NCBI GenBank assembly: GCA_021730835.1
Contig: JAKFYP010000086.1
Coordinates: forward strand, 1-22,670
Length of the DNA stretch: 22,670 bases
Direction of reading: 5' to 3'
Origin: Alphaproteobacteria bacterium
Lineage (GTDB): Bacteria > Pseudomonadota > Alphaproteobacteria > Rickettsiales > UBA998
A model generated the notes under the pieces. That model ran no database searches. It was not told where the DNA came from and saw nothing but the letters and a program-made list of their open reading frames with translations. Position 1 is the stretch's first letter; every line of letters begins with the position of its first letter. A program made the position numbers and the translations under genes. Positions 1-7,240 of the stretch are shown here, piece by piece.

Positions 1-1
1 G

Positions 2-811
2 GCCCGCCCCAAAACCTTTTCCGTGACCGATATCGGAACGCTGATGCGCAACCCATACGGTATTTACGCAAAACGGATTCTTAGGCTTAGAAAGCTCGAC
101 CCGCTGGAGGACGAACTGAGCATGCGCGATTTCGGCAACCTGGCGCATGAAGCACTGGAACGCTTTGTGATGGCGTGGCCGAAAGCATTGCCTGAGCAAG
201 CCGAAGAAAAGTTGCTGGAATATGGCCGCGAAATATTCGCCCCGCTAATGGAGGAGCCGCAGGTCGGCGCTTTCTGGTGGCCGCGCTTTGAGTCGCTGGC
301 GGCATGGCTCATCCGGCAGGAGCGCGAACGCCGGGCAGAGGGCATCACTGTCACCGCCGAGCGTAAGCTGGGTTTTACCTTCGGGGAAGACGGGCGCACC
401 TATTGCCTTGAAGGGCGTATCGACCGCATCGAGGAAGACCGTCACGGCGTATTGACCGTCATCGACTATAAAACCGGTGACCTGCCGACAGGCACGGAGG
501 TACGCACCGGCTTTGCCGCCCAGTTGCCGCTATGCGGGTTGCTGGCGACTTCCTGCCTTGGCAAGCCGGTGGAGAAACTTGAATACTGGCGGCTGCGCGG
601 CGGCAAGATCGGCGGAGAAATTCGCTATGCCGACGGAAAGGAGATGAAAATCCCCGCGCCGCGACTGATAAGGGAAGCGGAGGAAGGCTTGCGGGCGCTG
701 ATGACGCATTTTTCGCGGGCGGATGCGCCTTATCTCGTCTGCCCGTCGCCCGAAAATGCCCCTAAATACGACGATTACGAACACCTCGCCCGCATCGCGG
801 AATGGGGCTGA
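2..811 (+). CDS. addB: AddB C-terminal part (double-strand break repair, RecB-like nuclease domain), cut by window edge
   Basis: This is the 3' end of a gene that begins before the window: the frame is open from base 2, and the GTG at 23 is internal. The first visible residues (ARPKTFSVTDIGTLMRNPY) match the linker into the C-terminal PD-(D/E)XK nuclease domain of alphaproteobacterial AddB. The segment LAHEALERF, then LEGRIDRIE and VIDYKTG, form the RecB-type nuclease core, with the catalytic Asp in GRIDR and the D-x-K pair in DYKTG. The C-terminus (DDYEHLARIAEWG) is also typical. AddB works with AddA to resect DNA ends for RecA-mediated repair. addA usually follows directly in this class; here 193 non-coding bases and amtB follow instead. 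Identification is strong; the full length is unknown. Confidence 0.9.
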   Translation, partial: ARPKTFSVTDIGTLMRNPYGIYAKRILRLRKLDPLEDELSMRDFGNLAHEALERFVMAWPKALPEQAEEKLLEYGREIFAPLMEEPQVGAFWWPRFESLAAWLIRQERERRAEGITVTAERKLGFTFGEDGRTYCLEGRIDRIEEDRHGVLTVIDYKTGDLPTGTEVRTGFAAQLPLCGLLATSCLGKPVEKLEYWRLRGGKIGGEIRYADGKEMKIPAPRLIREAEEGLRALMTHFSRADAPYLVCPSPENAPKYDDYEHLARIAEWG

Positions 812-908
812 TCAACCGGAGGTTACCCACAAGCGTTGCCCAAGAATCACGCTGTGACATTTTACCTTCTCTTCCATCCGGAAAATGGGTTCGCCGATAC
901 CGTTTATG

Positions 909-921
909 ACACGAATCGTGT
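909..921. promoter_or_regulatory. 13-bp palindrome upstream of amtB, candidate operator
   Basis: ACACGAATCGTGT is a perfect inverted repeat (6+1+6) in the 193-base gap between addB and amtB, ending 83 bases before the amtB start. Two further TCGTG/ACGTG-like words follow within 20 bases. The position suits a regulator site, but I cannot name the protein. I looked for a sigma-54 promoter (TGGCAC-N5-TTGC) and for NtrC half-sites in the gap and found none that convinced me. Confidence 0.3.
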
Positions 922-1004
922 AACGTGTTCCATTATCGTGCACCCATGAAAATTTTAAACTATTGCAACAGACTAACAATTTGTTTTTAAGGTAGGAGTT
1001 ATCA

Positions 1005-2330
1005 ATGAAATCCCTTTTTACCGTTACGTTAGCTGCGCTTGCGTTCGCTTTCCCGGCAATGGCTCAGGAAACGCCGGAAGCCGCGCCCGTCCTTGACACC
1101 GGAAATACCGCGTGGGTACTGATATCAGCGGCACTGGTGATGCTGATGACCCCCGGACTCGCATTCTTTTATGCGGGTATGGTAAACCGTAAAAACGTTG
1201 TTGCCACGCTGCTGCAAAACTATGTGGCGCTGGCCGTTGTCGGCCTGCTGTGGGTCGTCGTCGGCTACAGCCTTGCCTTCAGTGAAGGCAGTCCGTTTAT
1301 TGGCGGGCTGGATTATTTCATGCTCAACGGGCTGAGCGGCCAGTTATTCGGCGCAACCAATATCCCAACCTATGCGTTCATGGCGTTTCAGATGATGTTC
1401 GCCGTTATCACGCCCGCCCTGATTGTCGGCGCGATTGCCGAACGCGTTGAGTTCAAGGCCTGGATTATCATGTTATGCCTCTGGAGCCTGTGCGTATATG
1501 CGCCTGTCGCTCATTGGGTATGGGGGCCGGGCGGATTCATCGCCGCCGATGGCGGGCTGGATTTCGCAGGCGGATTGGTCGTGCACCTGACCGCCGGGGT
1601 TGCCGGACTGGTTGCCGCCATGATGTACGGTAAGCGTATCAGCGCCGGTGAAGTCAGCCGTCCGAACGATGTGTCCATGATCATGCTCGGCGCTGCGCTG
1701 CTCTGGTTCGGCTGGTTCGGCTTCAACGCCGGGTCGGCATTGGCTGCGGATAATCTCGCGGCGCATGCGTTCGTCACTACTTTCGTCGGCGCGGCATCGG
1801 CTTTCATCAGCTGGATGATGGTGGACTGGATCCGTCATAAGAAGCCAAGCGCCGTAGGAGTCGCCATCGGTCTGGTCGTCGGTCTGGTCACCATTACTCC
1901 CGCCGCCGGTTTCGTCACCGTCCAGTCGGCAATTATCATGTGTGCAATTTCCGGTGTATTTTGCAATCTGTTCGCGGCTTTCATCAAGACCAAAACCCAT
2001 CTCGACGACGCGCTCGACGTGTTCGCCTGCCACGGAATCGGCGGATTCCTCGGCGCGATTATGACCGGCCTGTTTGCCGACAGTTCCGTCAATTCCGTCG
2101 TTTCGGTACAGGGGCTGCTCGTCAGCGGTGAAACCGGCCTGTTCATTGCGAACCTCAAAGGCGTGGCCATCGTCGGCGTCTATACGGCTATCGTGACCTG
2201 GGTGTTAATTAAGGTCGTCAATGCCATTACGCCGATCCGCGTGCCGGAAGATGCCGAAAGTCAGGGGCTTGATGCAACTTCGCACGGTGAAATGTCACGC
2301 TTCCATGACAGGAGAGCCGAGCAGCAATAG
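1005..2330 (+). CDS. amtB: Ammonium transporter, Amt/Mep/Rh family
   Basis: A 441-residue membrane protein of the usual Amt length. Residues 1-20 form a cleavable signal peptide ending AMA, with predicted cleavage before QETPEAAP. The trimeric channel conducts ammonia/ammonium across the inner membrane. Family landmarks are visible: the external Phe gate (MFAVITPALIVGAIAER, about 131-147), the twin pore histidines H194 (VVHLTAG) and H343 (CHGIGG), and GWFGFNAGSA at about 236-245, which corresponds to the second Phe gate and pore-lining Ser. The start has a ribosome site (GGTAGGAG) just upstream. amtB usually follows glnK, the PII regulator that plugs the channel; no glnK is present here. The next gene starts 20 bases after the stop and is probably co-transcribed. 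Confidence 0.95.
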   Translation: MKSLFTVTLAALAFAFPAMAQETPEAAPVLDTGNTAWVLISAALVMLMTPGLAFFYAGMVNRKNVVATLLQNYVALAVVGLLWVVVGYSLAFSEGSPFIGGLDYFMLNGLSGQLFGATNIPTYAFMAFQMMFAVITPALIVGAIAERVEFKAWIIMLCLWSLCVYAPVAHWVWGPGGFIAADGGLDFAGGLVVHLTAGVAGLVAAMMYGKRISAGEVSRPNDVSMIMLGAALLWFGWFGFNAGSALAADNLAAHAFVTTFVGAASAFISWMMVDWIRHKKPSAVGVAIGLVVGLVTITPAAGFVTVQSAIIMCAISGVFCNLFAAFIKTKTHLDDALDVFACHGIGGFLGAIMTGLFADSSVNSVVSVQGLLVSGETGLFIANLKGVAIVGVYTAIVTWVLIKVVNAITPIRVPEDAESQGLDATSHGEMSRFHDRRAEQQ

Positions 2331-2350
2331 TTGTTCGCGGGAGTCTTGCC

Positions 2351-3379
2351 ATGAGTGATGTAAGTATTGCTTCCATCATCAACAGCATTCAGAGCAAGGT
2401 AGAGCAGTTTGCCACGATCAACGAAAAGATCGCGGGCCAGACCAATCTCCTTGCCCTGAACGCGACCATTGAAGCGGCCCGGGCGGGCGATGCGGGCCGG
2501 GGCTTCGCCGTTGTAGCAGGCGAGGTCAAGAATCTGGCCAATCAGGCAGCACAGAATTCCAAAGAATTGCGTACCGATGTTCTCAACCAGATACGGGCGC
2601 AAACCTCCGTACTCCAGAATCAGTTTGACGGTAAGGAATATGGTCGCCTATCGGAAATGTCGCAAACGCTGGTGCAACTGATTGTCCGTAACCTCTACGA
2701 GCGCACCGCGGACGTGCGCTGGTGGGCGACGGATGACGCGCTCTTCCGCTGCCTCGAATCCATGGAACAGAAAGATATCGACTATGCCGGTGAGCGGCTG
2801 GCGCTGATTAATCGCTTTTACACGGTTTACCTGAATCTGGTGCTGGTTGGCCCGGATGGAGTGGTCGTTACCTGTTCCAAACCCTCTGAATTCCATCGGC
2901 TCAGGAACGCAGACCTCTCCGGCGTCGTCTGGGTGAAGCGGGCGCTGGCAACCGCAAGTGGCGATCAGTATATCGTTGATGACATTTTCCGTGACCCAAG
3001 CCATGACAATAAAATGGTAGCGGTTTATGCTACGGCGGTGCGTCAGGGCGGAAAAATCAACGGCAAGGAAATGGGCGTGCTCGGCGTGTTCTTTGACTGG
3101 GATGAACAGGCGCGCTGCATCGTACAGGATGAACCAAGCCTCTCTGAAGATGAATGGCATCGCAGCCGTGTCATGCTGCTGGATCAGAACCTCCGCATTA
3201 TCGCCGCCTCCGATGGCGTGGATTTGCTGATGCCGTTTCATCTGGAGACTAAAGGAGAGCAAAAAGGCTATTATTTTACGCCGCAAAACGAGTTGGTGGC
3301 CTTCGCCAAAACGCTGGGCTATCAGGAATATGATGGGCTGGGCTGGTACGCGGTGATTACCCAGAAACCGAATACCTGA
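2351..3379 (+). CDS. Soluble chemoreceptor-like protein: MCP signalling tip followed by a Cache-like sensor
   Basis: 342 residues with no signal peptide and no membrane segment. Residues about 22-66 are the highly conserved hairpin tip of methyl-accepting chemotaxis proteins (QTNLLALNATIEAARAGDAG, then GRGFAVVAGEVKNLANQA), the part that contacts CheA and CheW. Only this tip and short flanks are present, not the full methylated coiled coil. Residues about 105-340 resemble a Cache/PDC sensor: YLNLVLVGPDGVVVTCS, a second segment MVAVYATAVRQGG and MGVLGVFFDW, and a terminal GWYAVITQKP. The order is reversed from a classical receptor, which has the sensor first, outside the membrane. It lies 20 bases after amtB, with GGGAG as ribosome site, so a role in ammonium or nitrogen sensing is a reasonable inference but unproven. 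The MCP tip call is secure; the Cache call is moderate. Confidence 0.8.
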   Translation: MSDVSIASIINSIQSKVEQFATINEKIAGQTNLLALNATIEAARAGDAGRGFAVVAGEVKNLANQAAQNSKELRTDVLNQIRAQTSVLQNQFDGKEYGRLSEMSQTLVQLIVRNLYERTADVRWWATDDALFRCLESMEQKDIDYAGERLALINRFYTVYLNLVLVGPDGVVVTCSKPSEFHRLRNADLSGVVWVKRALATASGDQYIVDDIFRDPSHDNKMVAVYATAVRQGGKINGKEMGVLGVFFDWDEQARCIVQDEPSLSEDEWHRSRVMLLDQNLRIIAASDGVDLLMPFHLETKGEQKGYYFTPQNELVAFAKTLGYQEYDGLGWYAVITQKPNT

Positions 3380-4042
3380 TTATCCCTGACTCAGCCACTT
3401 GTGCAACGTCCGGTGATCGGGGGCGTGCAGGGCCAGCGGAAAGCCTTTGTAAGTCAGTTGCCCCGCTTCCCCCTCGGGTTTCTTGTCGCCGTAAAATACC
3501 GGATACACCCCGGCCCGGCCCGCGCAATCGAGATCAACGTAACTATCCCCGATAAACCAGACATCCGGTGAGGCATCGAGCGCCAGTTGCGCCAGCGCCA
3601 GTACCACCGGCTCCGGGTTCGGTTTATCTTTCGCCGCATCGCCCGAGCCGATGATAGAGCGGAAATGATGCCGCCAGCCCAGATGATCAATCTCCTGATT
3701 GAGATTAGTATTGCGCTTGTTGCTGACCACCGCGACCGGGATATTTTCAGCCCTGAGACTATTGAGCACTCCCTCCACATCCGCCAGCGGCGTGAGGCGG
3801 ACTAAATGATAGCGCCGGTAATGCTGCTGGTAGCGCTCTCCCGCCTCTTCCCATTTCTCACCAAACACCTGCGGGAAGGCATCGCGCATCGAAAGCGCCA
3901 CGCGTTCGCGCACTTCTTCAATCGTCCAGGGCAGCATCGCGTATTCGGTGAAGGTGTCGTGCAATGCCTGATGGATAATCGGCCAGGTATCAACCAGCGT
4001 GTTATCCCAGTCGAACAGAACGGCCTTTGGTTTTTTTATCAT
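3380..4042 (-). CDS. HAD-superfamily phosphatase (phosphoglycolate phosphatase-like)
   Basis: 220 residues with all four HAD motifs: FDWDNTLVDTW (nucleophile D11, acid D13), VVSNK, the motif III lysine in AKDKPNPEP, and IGDSYVDLDCA. The helical cap between motifs I and II fits the Gph/PGMB-type subfamily. The substrate cannot be read from sequence. The reading frame is open to 4141, but that would overlap the MBL gene. I chose ATG at 4042 because AGGA lies just before it; ATG at 4054 (adding MQDN) is the alternative. It is the last gene of the tatD-MBL-HAD operon, starting 16 bases after the MBL stop. Its own stop abuts the stop of the chemoreceptor-like gene on the other strand with no spacer, so no dedicated terminator fits between them. 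Confidence 0.85.
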   Translation of the reverse strand: MIKKPKAVLFDWDNTLVDTWPIIHQALHDTFTEYAMLPWTIEEVRERVALSMRDAFPQVFGEKWEEAGERYQQHYRRYHLVRLTPLADVEGVLNSLRAENIPVAVVSNKRNTNLNQEIDHLGWRHHFRSIIGSGDAAKDKPNPEPVVLALAQLALDASPDVWFIGDSYVDLDCAGRAGVYPVFYGDKKPEGEAGQLTYKGFPLALHAPDHRTLHKWLSQG

Positions 4043-4046
4043 ATTA

Positions 4047-4050
4047 TCCT
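4047..4050 (-). promoter_or_regulatory. Ribosome binding site deciding the HAD gene start
   Basis: AGGA on the minus strand lies 4 bases before ATG 4042. No purine-rich site precedes ATG 4054, so the shorter protein is favoured, although the spacing is short. Confidence 0.4.
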
Positions 4051-4058
4051 GCATGGTA

Positions 4059-4865
4059 TTATAGGGTATATTTACTCTCCAGCACCATACCGTCATAGGC
4101 CGGTTCAGCCCCCTCGGGCAATAGGCTTTGCCAATGCGCATAATCCACGTCGTGACTCATATGGGTCAGCACCGCCCGCTTCGGTTTAAAGCGCCTGAGC
4201 CATTCCAGCGTCAGATCCAGATGCGCATGGGTCGGTGAGATATGCGGGCGCAGGCAATCCACCACCCATAAATCCAGCCCTTCCAGACAGGGATACGAGG
4301 TTTCCGGGAACGCATTGACATCGGTTGAATAGGCGAAGTCGCCAATGCGGATACCCAGTGACGGCATCTTGCCGTGATACTGGATAAATCCCGTCACCTC
4401 CACCCCGCCAATGTCAAACACATAGGGATAGGCCTGCTCATGCTCGGGCAGGCGATGGGGAATCAGCCACGGCTTGTACCAGATATAACGCGTCGTGTCG
4501 TGCGGCCTGAACACGTAGCCGAACCGCTCCTCAAGCTCCTGAAACGTCGTGACGTCGGCATAGGCGTCTATCGGGCCTTTCTTGTGATAATTGAGTGAGC
4601 GCATATCGTCTATGCCGTGGCAATGATCGGCATGGGCGTGCGTGATAATCAGCGCGTCAACGCAGGTAATGCGGTTGCTCAGGCATTGCTGGCGCAGATC
4701 CGGCGAGGCATCAACTAAAATTCGCACGCCGTTGCATTCGATCAGGATGGAAGCGCGCAGGCGTTTATTCCTCGGATTATCCGAACCGCATACCGGGCAG
4801 TCGCAACCGAGCAGCGGCACGCCCGCCGATGCCCCGCAACCGAGTATGGTAACGCTCACTCCCAT
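4059..4865 (-). CDS. MBL-fold metallo-hydrolase, PhnP-like
   Basis: 268 residues. The metallo-beta-lactamase signature HAHADH is at residues 76-81 (THAHADHCHGIDD), followed by downstream ligands in YSTDVNAFP and the histidine of LTHMSHDVDY. Near the N-terminus GCGASAGVPLLG is followed by CDCPVC (Cys21, 23 and 26), an extra zinc-knuckle-like cluster as in PhnP-type phosphodiesterases. PhnP hydrolyses cyclic phosphate diesters in phosphonate breakdown, but no phn genes are nearby, and the TatD-MBL pairing is a common alphaproteobacterial arrangement whose substrate is unknown. The start codon overlaps the end of tatD by 10 bases, so translation is probably coupled. Confidence 0.85.
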   Translation of the reverse strand: MGVSVTILGCGASAGVPLLGCDCPVCGSDNPRNKRLRASILIECNGVRILVDASPDLRQQCLSNRITCVDALIITHAHADHCHGIDDMRSLNYHKKGPIDAYADVTTFQELEERFGYVFRPHDTTRYIWYKPWLIPHRLPEHEQAYPYVFDIGGVEVTGFIQYHGKMPSLGIRIGDFAYSTDVNAFPETSYPCLEGLDLWVVDCLRPHISPTHAHLDLTLEWLRRFKPKRAVLTHMSHDVDYAHWQSLLPEGAEPAYDGMVLESKYTL

Positions 4866-5650
4866 ACGGCGGGCCTTTTCGCTTTGGTAAACAACCGAAA
4901 GAAATTAGCGCTCGTCGCCCGGGCGCATTCCTCCTCGCCGATGCCTTTGAGTTCGGCCAGCACGGCGTTGGTCTGTGCGGTGTAGGCCGGTTCGTTGCGC
5001 TTGCCGCGATAGGGCAGCGGCGCGAGATAGGGCGCATCGGTTTCCACCAGCAGGCGCTCAAGCGGCAAAGCACTGACCGTCCGGCGCAGGATTTCCGCTT
5101 TTTTGAAGGTCAGGATACCGGAGAGCGAAATATACAGGCCAAGATCAATGCAGGCATGCGCCAGCTCAGGCCCGGCGCTGAAACAGTGAATCAGCGCCGG
5201 GAAAGCGCCCTGCTTCATTTCCTCGCGCAGAATGGCAATCGTGTCTGCGTCAGCATCCCTTGTGTGGACGATCAACGGCAGGCCGCTTTCTCTCGAGGCG
5301 GCAATATGACGGCGGAAACTCTCCCGCTGTTCCTGCCTTGGGCTGTGCTCGTAATAATAATCCAGCCCGGTCTCCCCGATACCGATCACTTTCTCCCGGC
5401 GGGTTTTATCCAGCAATTCCTCCGTCGTCACCATCGGCGCTTGGCCCGCCTCATGCGGATGCACCCCAACCGAGCAATAGACATCCTCATATTGCGCGGC
5501 GATGGCATGAATCGCCTCGAATTCGTGCATTTTGGTGCAAATGGTCTGCATCACCCCTACCCCCGCCTCACGGGCGCGGCCAATCACCGCGTCGAGATCC
5601 TCCGCGAAATCGGGAAAGTTCAGGTGGCAATGCGAATCAACAAGCTGCAT
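4856..5650 (-). CDS. TatD-family metal-dependent hydrolase
   Basis: 264 residues, the standard TatD/YcfH length. The metal ligands are all visible: H7 and H9 in VDSHCHL, E93 in GIGETGLDYYY, H129 in IVHTRDAD, H155 in IHCFSAG, and D205 in VETDAPYLAP. TatD proteins are cytoplasmic, TIM-barrel, metal-dependent nucleases (3'-5' exonuclease activity is reported for E. coli TatD); this paralogue's substrate is unknown. The frame stays open to 5734, but those codons fall in a dispersed 62-bp repeat that also occurs at 18777-18838, so I start at ATG 5650, where family homology begins. No strong ribosome site precedes it. In many alphaproteobacteria metG lies just upstream; here it does not. Confidence 0.9.
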   Translation of the reverse strand: MQLVDSHCHLNFPDFAEDLDAVIGRAREAGVGVMQTICTKMHEFEAIHAIAAQYEDVYCSVGVHPHEAGQAPMVTTEELLDKTRREKVIGIGETGLDYYYEHSPRQEQRESFRRHIAASRESGLPLIVHTRDADADTIAILREEMKQGAFPALIHCFSAGPELAHACIDLGLYISLSGILTFKKAEILRRTVSALPLERLLVETDAPYLAPLPYRGKRNEPAYTAQTNAVLAELKGIGEEECARATSANFFRLFTKAKRPAVWE

Positions 5651-5655
5651 GAGTG

Positions 5656-5717
5656 TCTTGTACCATTTCACGATCAATGAAGTATTGATCGTGGTTGCGT
5701 GCCATGAGGCGCGGCGC
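5656..5717 (-). repeat. 62-bp dispersed palindromic repeat, copy A
   Basis: On the minus strand these 62 bases match 18777-18838 on the plus strand at 57 of 62 positions without gaps; all five differences are transitions. The core is a hairpin (CGATCAAT, 5-base spacer, ATTGATCG) preceded by a GC-rich arm beginning GCGCCGCGCC. It occupies the leader just upstream of the tatD start, five bases before ATG 5650, and could carry or disrupt expression signals there. In one frame it translates without stops, which falsely lengthens tatD. Confidence 0.85.
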
Positions 5718-5724
5718 ACGGTCA

Positions 5725-5802
5725 CGCTTATCAATTCACTTTCTATGATACTCGATAAAAAGTGAATTGGTATTATAGTGTTTCTGATTAGATTGATAAG
5801 CG
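5725..5802. repeat. Nested inverted repeats in the tatD-nuoH divergent gap
   Basis: Two perfect 11-bp inverted repeats overlap here. The outer pair is CGCTTATCAAT (5725-5735) with ATTGATAAGCG (5792-5802). The inner pair is CAATTCACTTT (5732-5742) with AAAGTGAATTG (5759-5769). They share bases 5732-5735, so they are partly exclusive. They sit next to repeat copy A in the 310-base gap between the divergent tatD and nuoH genes. The rest of the gap (5803-5960) holds no gene I can support. No run of T follows, so this is not a classical terminator. Confidence 0.75.
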
Positions 5803-5960
5803 AAGCTCAGGCCAATGTGTAGCAAAACCTTTCGTGAAGTGATGGATAACAAGATAGCGATCCATTTGAAAACCACTCATTGCCGAAGAAAAGCGGCGTT
5901 GGCGTATTGATATGCGACATAACCCTTCACCTCCGGGCCAAAATCTGCGATAGATAACGC

Positions 5961-7028
5961 ATGGAATGGAATACGTTGCTGACTCAGGTGAAACCGGCGC
6001 TGGATGCGGTATTTCGCATCCTGATCGTTATTGTGCCGCTGCTCGGCGCGGTGGCTTACCTCACCCTGATGGAGCGCAAGGTAATCGGTGCGATGCAGCT
6101 TCGCAAGGGGCCAAACGTCGTCGGGCCGTTCGGCCTGTTGCAACCGCTGGCCGACGGGGCCAAGCTGTTTCTCAAGGAAACCATCCTGCCTGCCAACGCC
6201 AATAAATTCGTCTTTCTCCTCGCGCCGATGCTGACTTTTATGCTCGCTATGCTCGGCTGGGCAGTGATTCCTCTGAGCAAAACCTTTGTGATCGCCGATA
6301 TTAATGTCGGCATTCTCTATCTGTTCGCCATCTCCTCACTGGGGGTCTACGGCATTATCATGGCGGGTTGGGCGAGTAACTCGGCTTACGCTTTCCTTGG
6401 GGCCATCCGCTCCGCCGCGCAAATGGTTTCCTATGAAGTCTCTATCGGTTTTGTGATTATCACCGTGCTGCTGATGGTCGGCTCGCTCAACCTCAACGAT
6501 GTGGTGATGGCGCAGCAGGATGGCTGGTTTGCCTTCTCCGGGCTGTTTCCGATGTTTATCGTGTTTTTTGTCTCGTCGCTGGCGGAGACTAATCGCCTGC
6601 CGTTTGACCTGCCCGAGGCCGAGGGCGAGCTGGTCGCCGGGTATAACGTCGAATATTCCTCTATGGCCTTCGCCCTGTTTTTTCTTGGTGAATACGCCAA
6701 CATGATCCTGATGTGCGGCATGACGACTATCCTGTTCCTTGGCGGCTGGCTCCCGCCACTAGATATTGAAATTCTCCATGCCGTACCGGGGGTTATCTGG
6801 TTTGCGCTCAAGGTAACATTCCTGCTTTATGTTTTCATCTGGGTGCGAGCTACCTTCCCGCGCTACCGTTACGACCAGTTGATGCGACTGGGCTGGAAGG
6901 TGTTTCTGCCGCTGTCGCTGCTATGGGTTGTCCTGACCTCGGGCTATCTGGTATATCACGATGCAATTAAGGCGGAAGAATTGGTGATTGAGCAGAAAGT
7001 TGAGAAAATACGGGAGAACATGCGATAG
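5961..7028 (+). CDS. nuoH: NADH-quinone oxidoreductase subunit H
   Basis: 355 residues, a multi-spanning subunit of the membrane arm of Complex I that helps form the quinone-binding site. Signature segments are present: LMERKVIGAMQLRKGPNVVG, FGLLQPLADGAKLFLKE, SSLAETNRLPFDLPEAEGEL with VAGYNVEYSSMAFALFFLGE directly after, and WVRATFPRYRYDQLMRLGWK. An in-frame TAA six bases before ATG 5961 fixes the start; the ribosome site is weak. NuoH normally sits between nuoG and nuoI in a long nuo operon. Here the upstream neighbour is the divergent tatD operon, and a DedA gene separates it from nuoI. The rest of Complex I must be elsewhere. Confidence 0.97.
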   Translation: MEWNTLLTQVKPALDAVFRILIVIVPLLGAVAYLTLMERKVIGAMQLRKGPNVVGPFGLLQPLADGAKLFLKETILPANANKFVFLLAPMLTFMLAMLGWAVIPLSKTFVIADINVGILYLFAISSLGVYGIIMAGWASNSAYAFLGAIRSAAQMVSYEVSIGFVIITVLLMVGSLNLNDVVMAQQDGWFAFSGLFPMFIVFFVSSLAETNRLPFDLPEAEGELVAGYNVEYSSMAFALFFLGEYANMILMCGMTTILFLGGWLPPLDIEILHAVPGVIWFALKVTFLLYVFIWVRATFPRYRYDQLMRLGWKVFLPLSLLWVVLTSGYLVYHDAIKAEELVIEQKVEKIRENMR

Positions 7029-7240
7029 CATCCGAAGAATTGTAAAAAAATCATTTTCTTCTCATGGTTTTCTGGGCTATAGTATTCTCGGATGAGGTTG
7101 GTGCGCGATGTTCGAGTCGGCGTGTAGTAAAACCTGCATGAGGTGGCCTGCTGCGCTTGCGCGGCGAGAAGGCAATTAACATAATGATCCATTCAGGATA
7201 GTGTAATACAGGCTGGCCGCAAAGTGTTGATACTGGTATA

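Noticed and set aside
1473..2033. 186-residue minus-strand frame inside amtB
   Set aside because: It is a shadow of the amtB codon pattern with no start signals or recognisable domains.
4043..4141. Longer HAD protein starting at 4141
   Set aside because: It overlaps the end of the MBL gene in another frame and adds residues with no family match; start signals favour 4042.
5651..5734. N-terminal extension of TatD by 28 residues
   Set aside because: The extra codons come from the 62-bp repeat, whose other copy is non-homologous context; TatD homology starts at ATG 5650.
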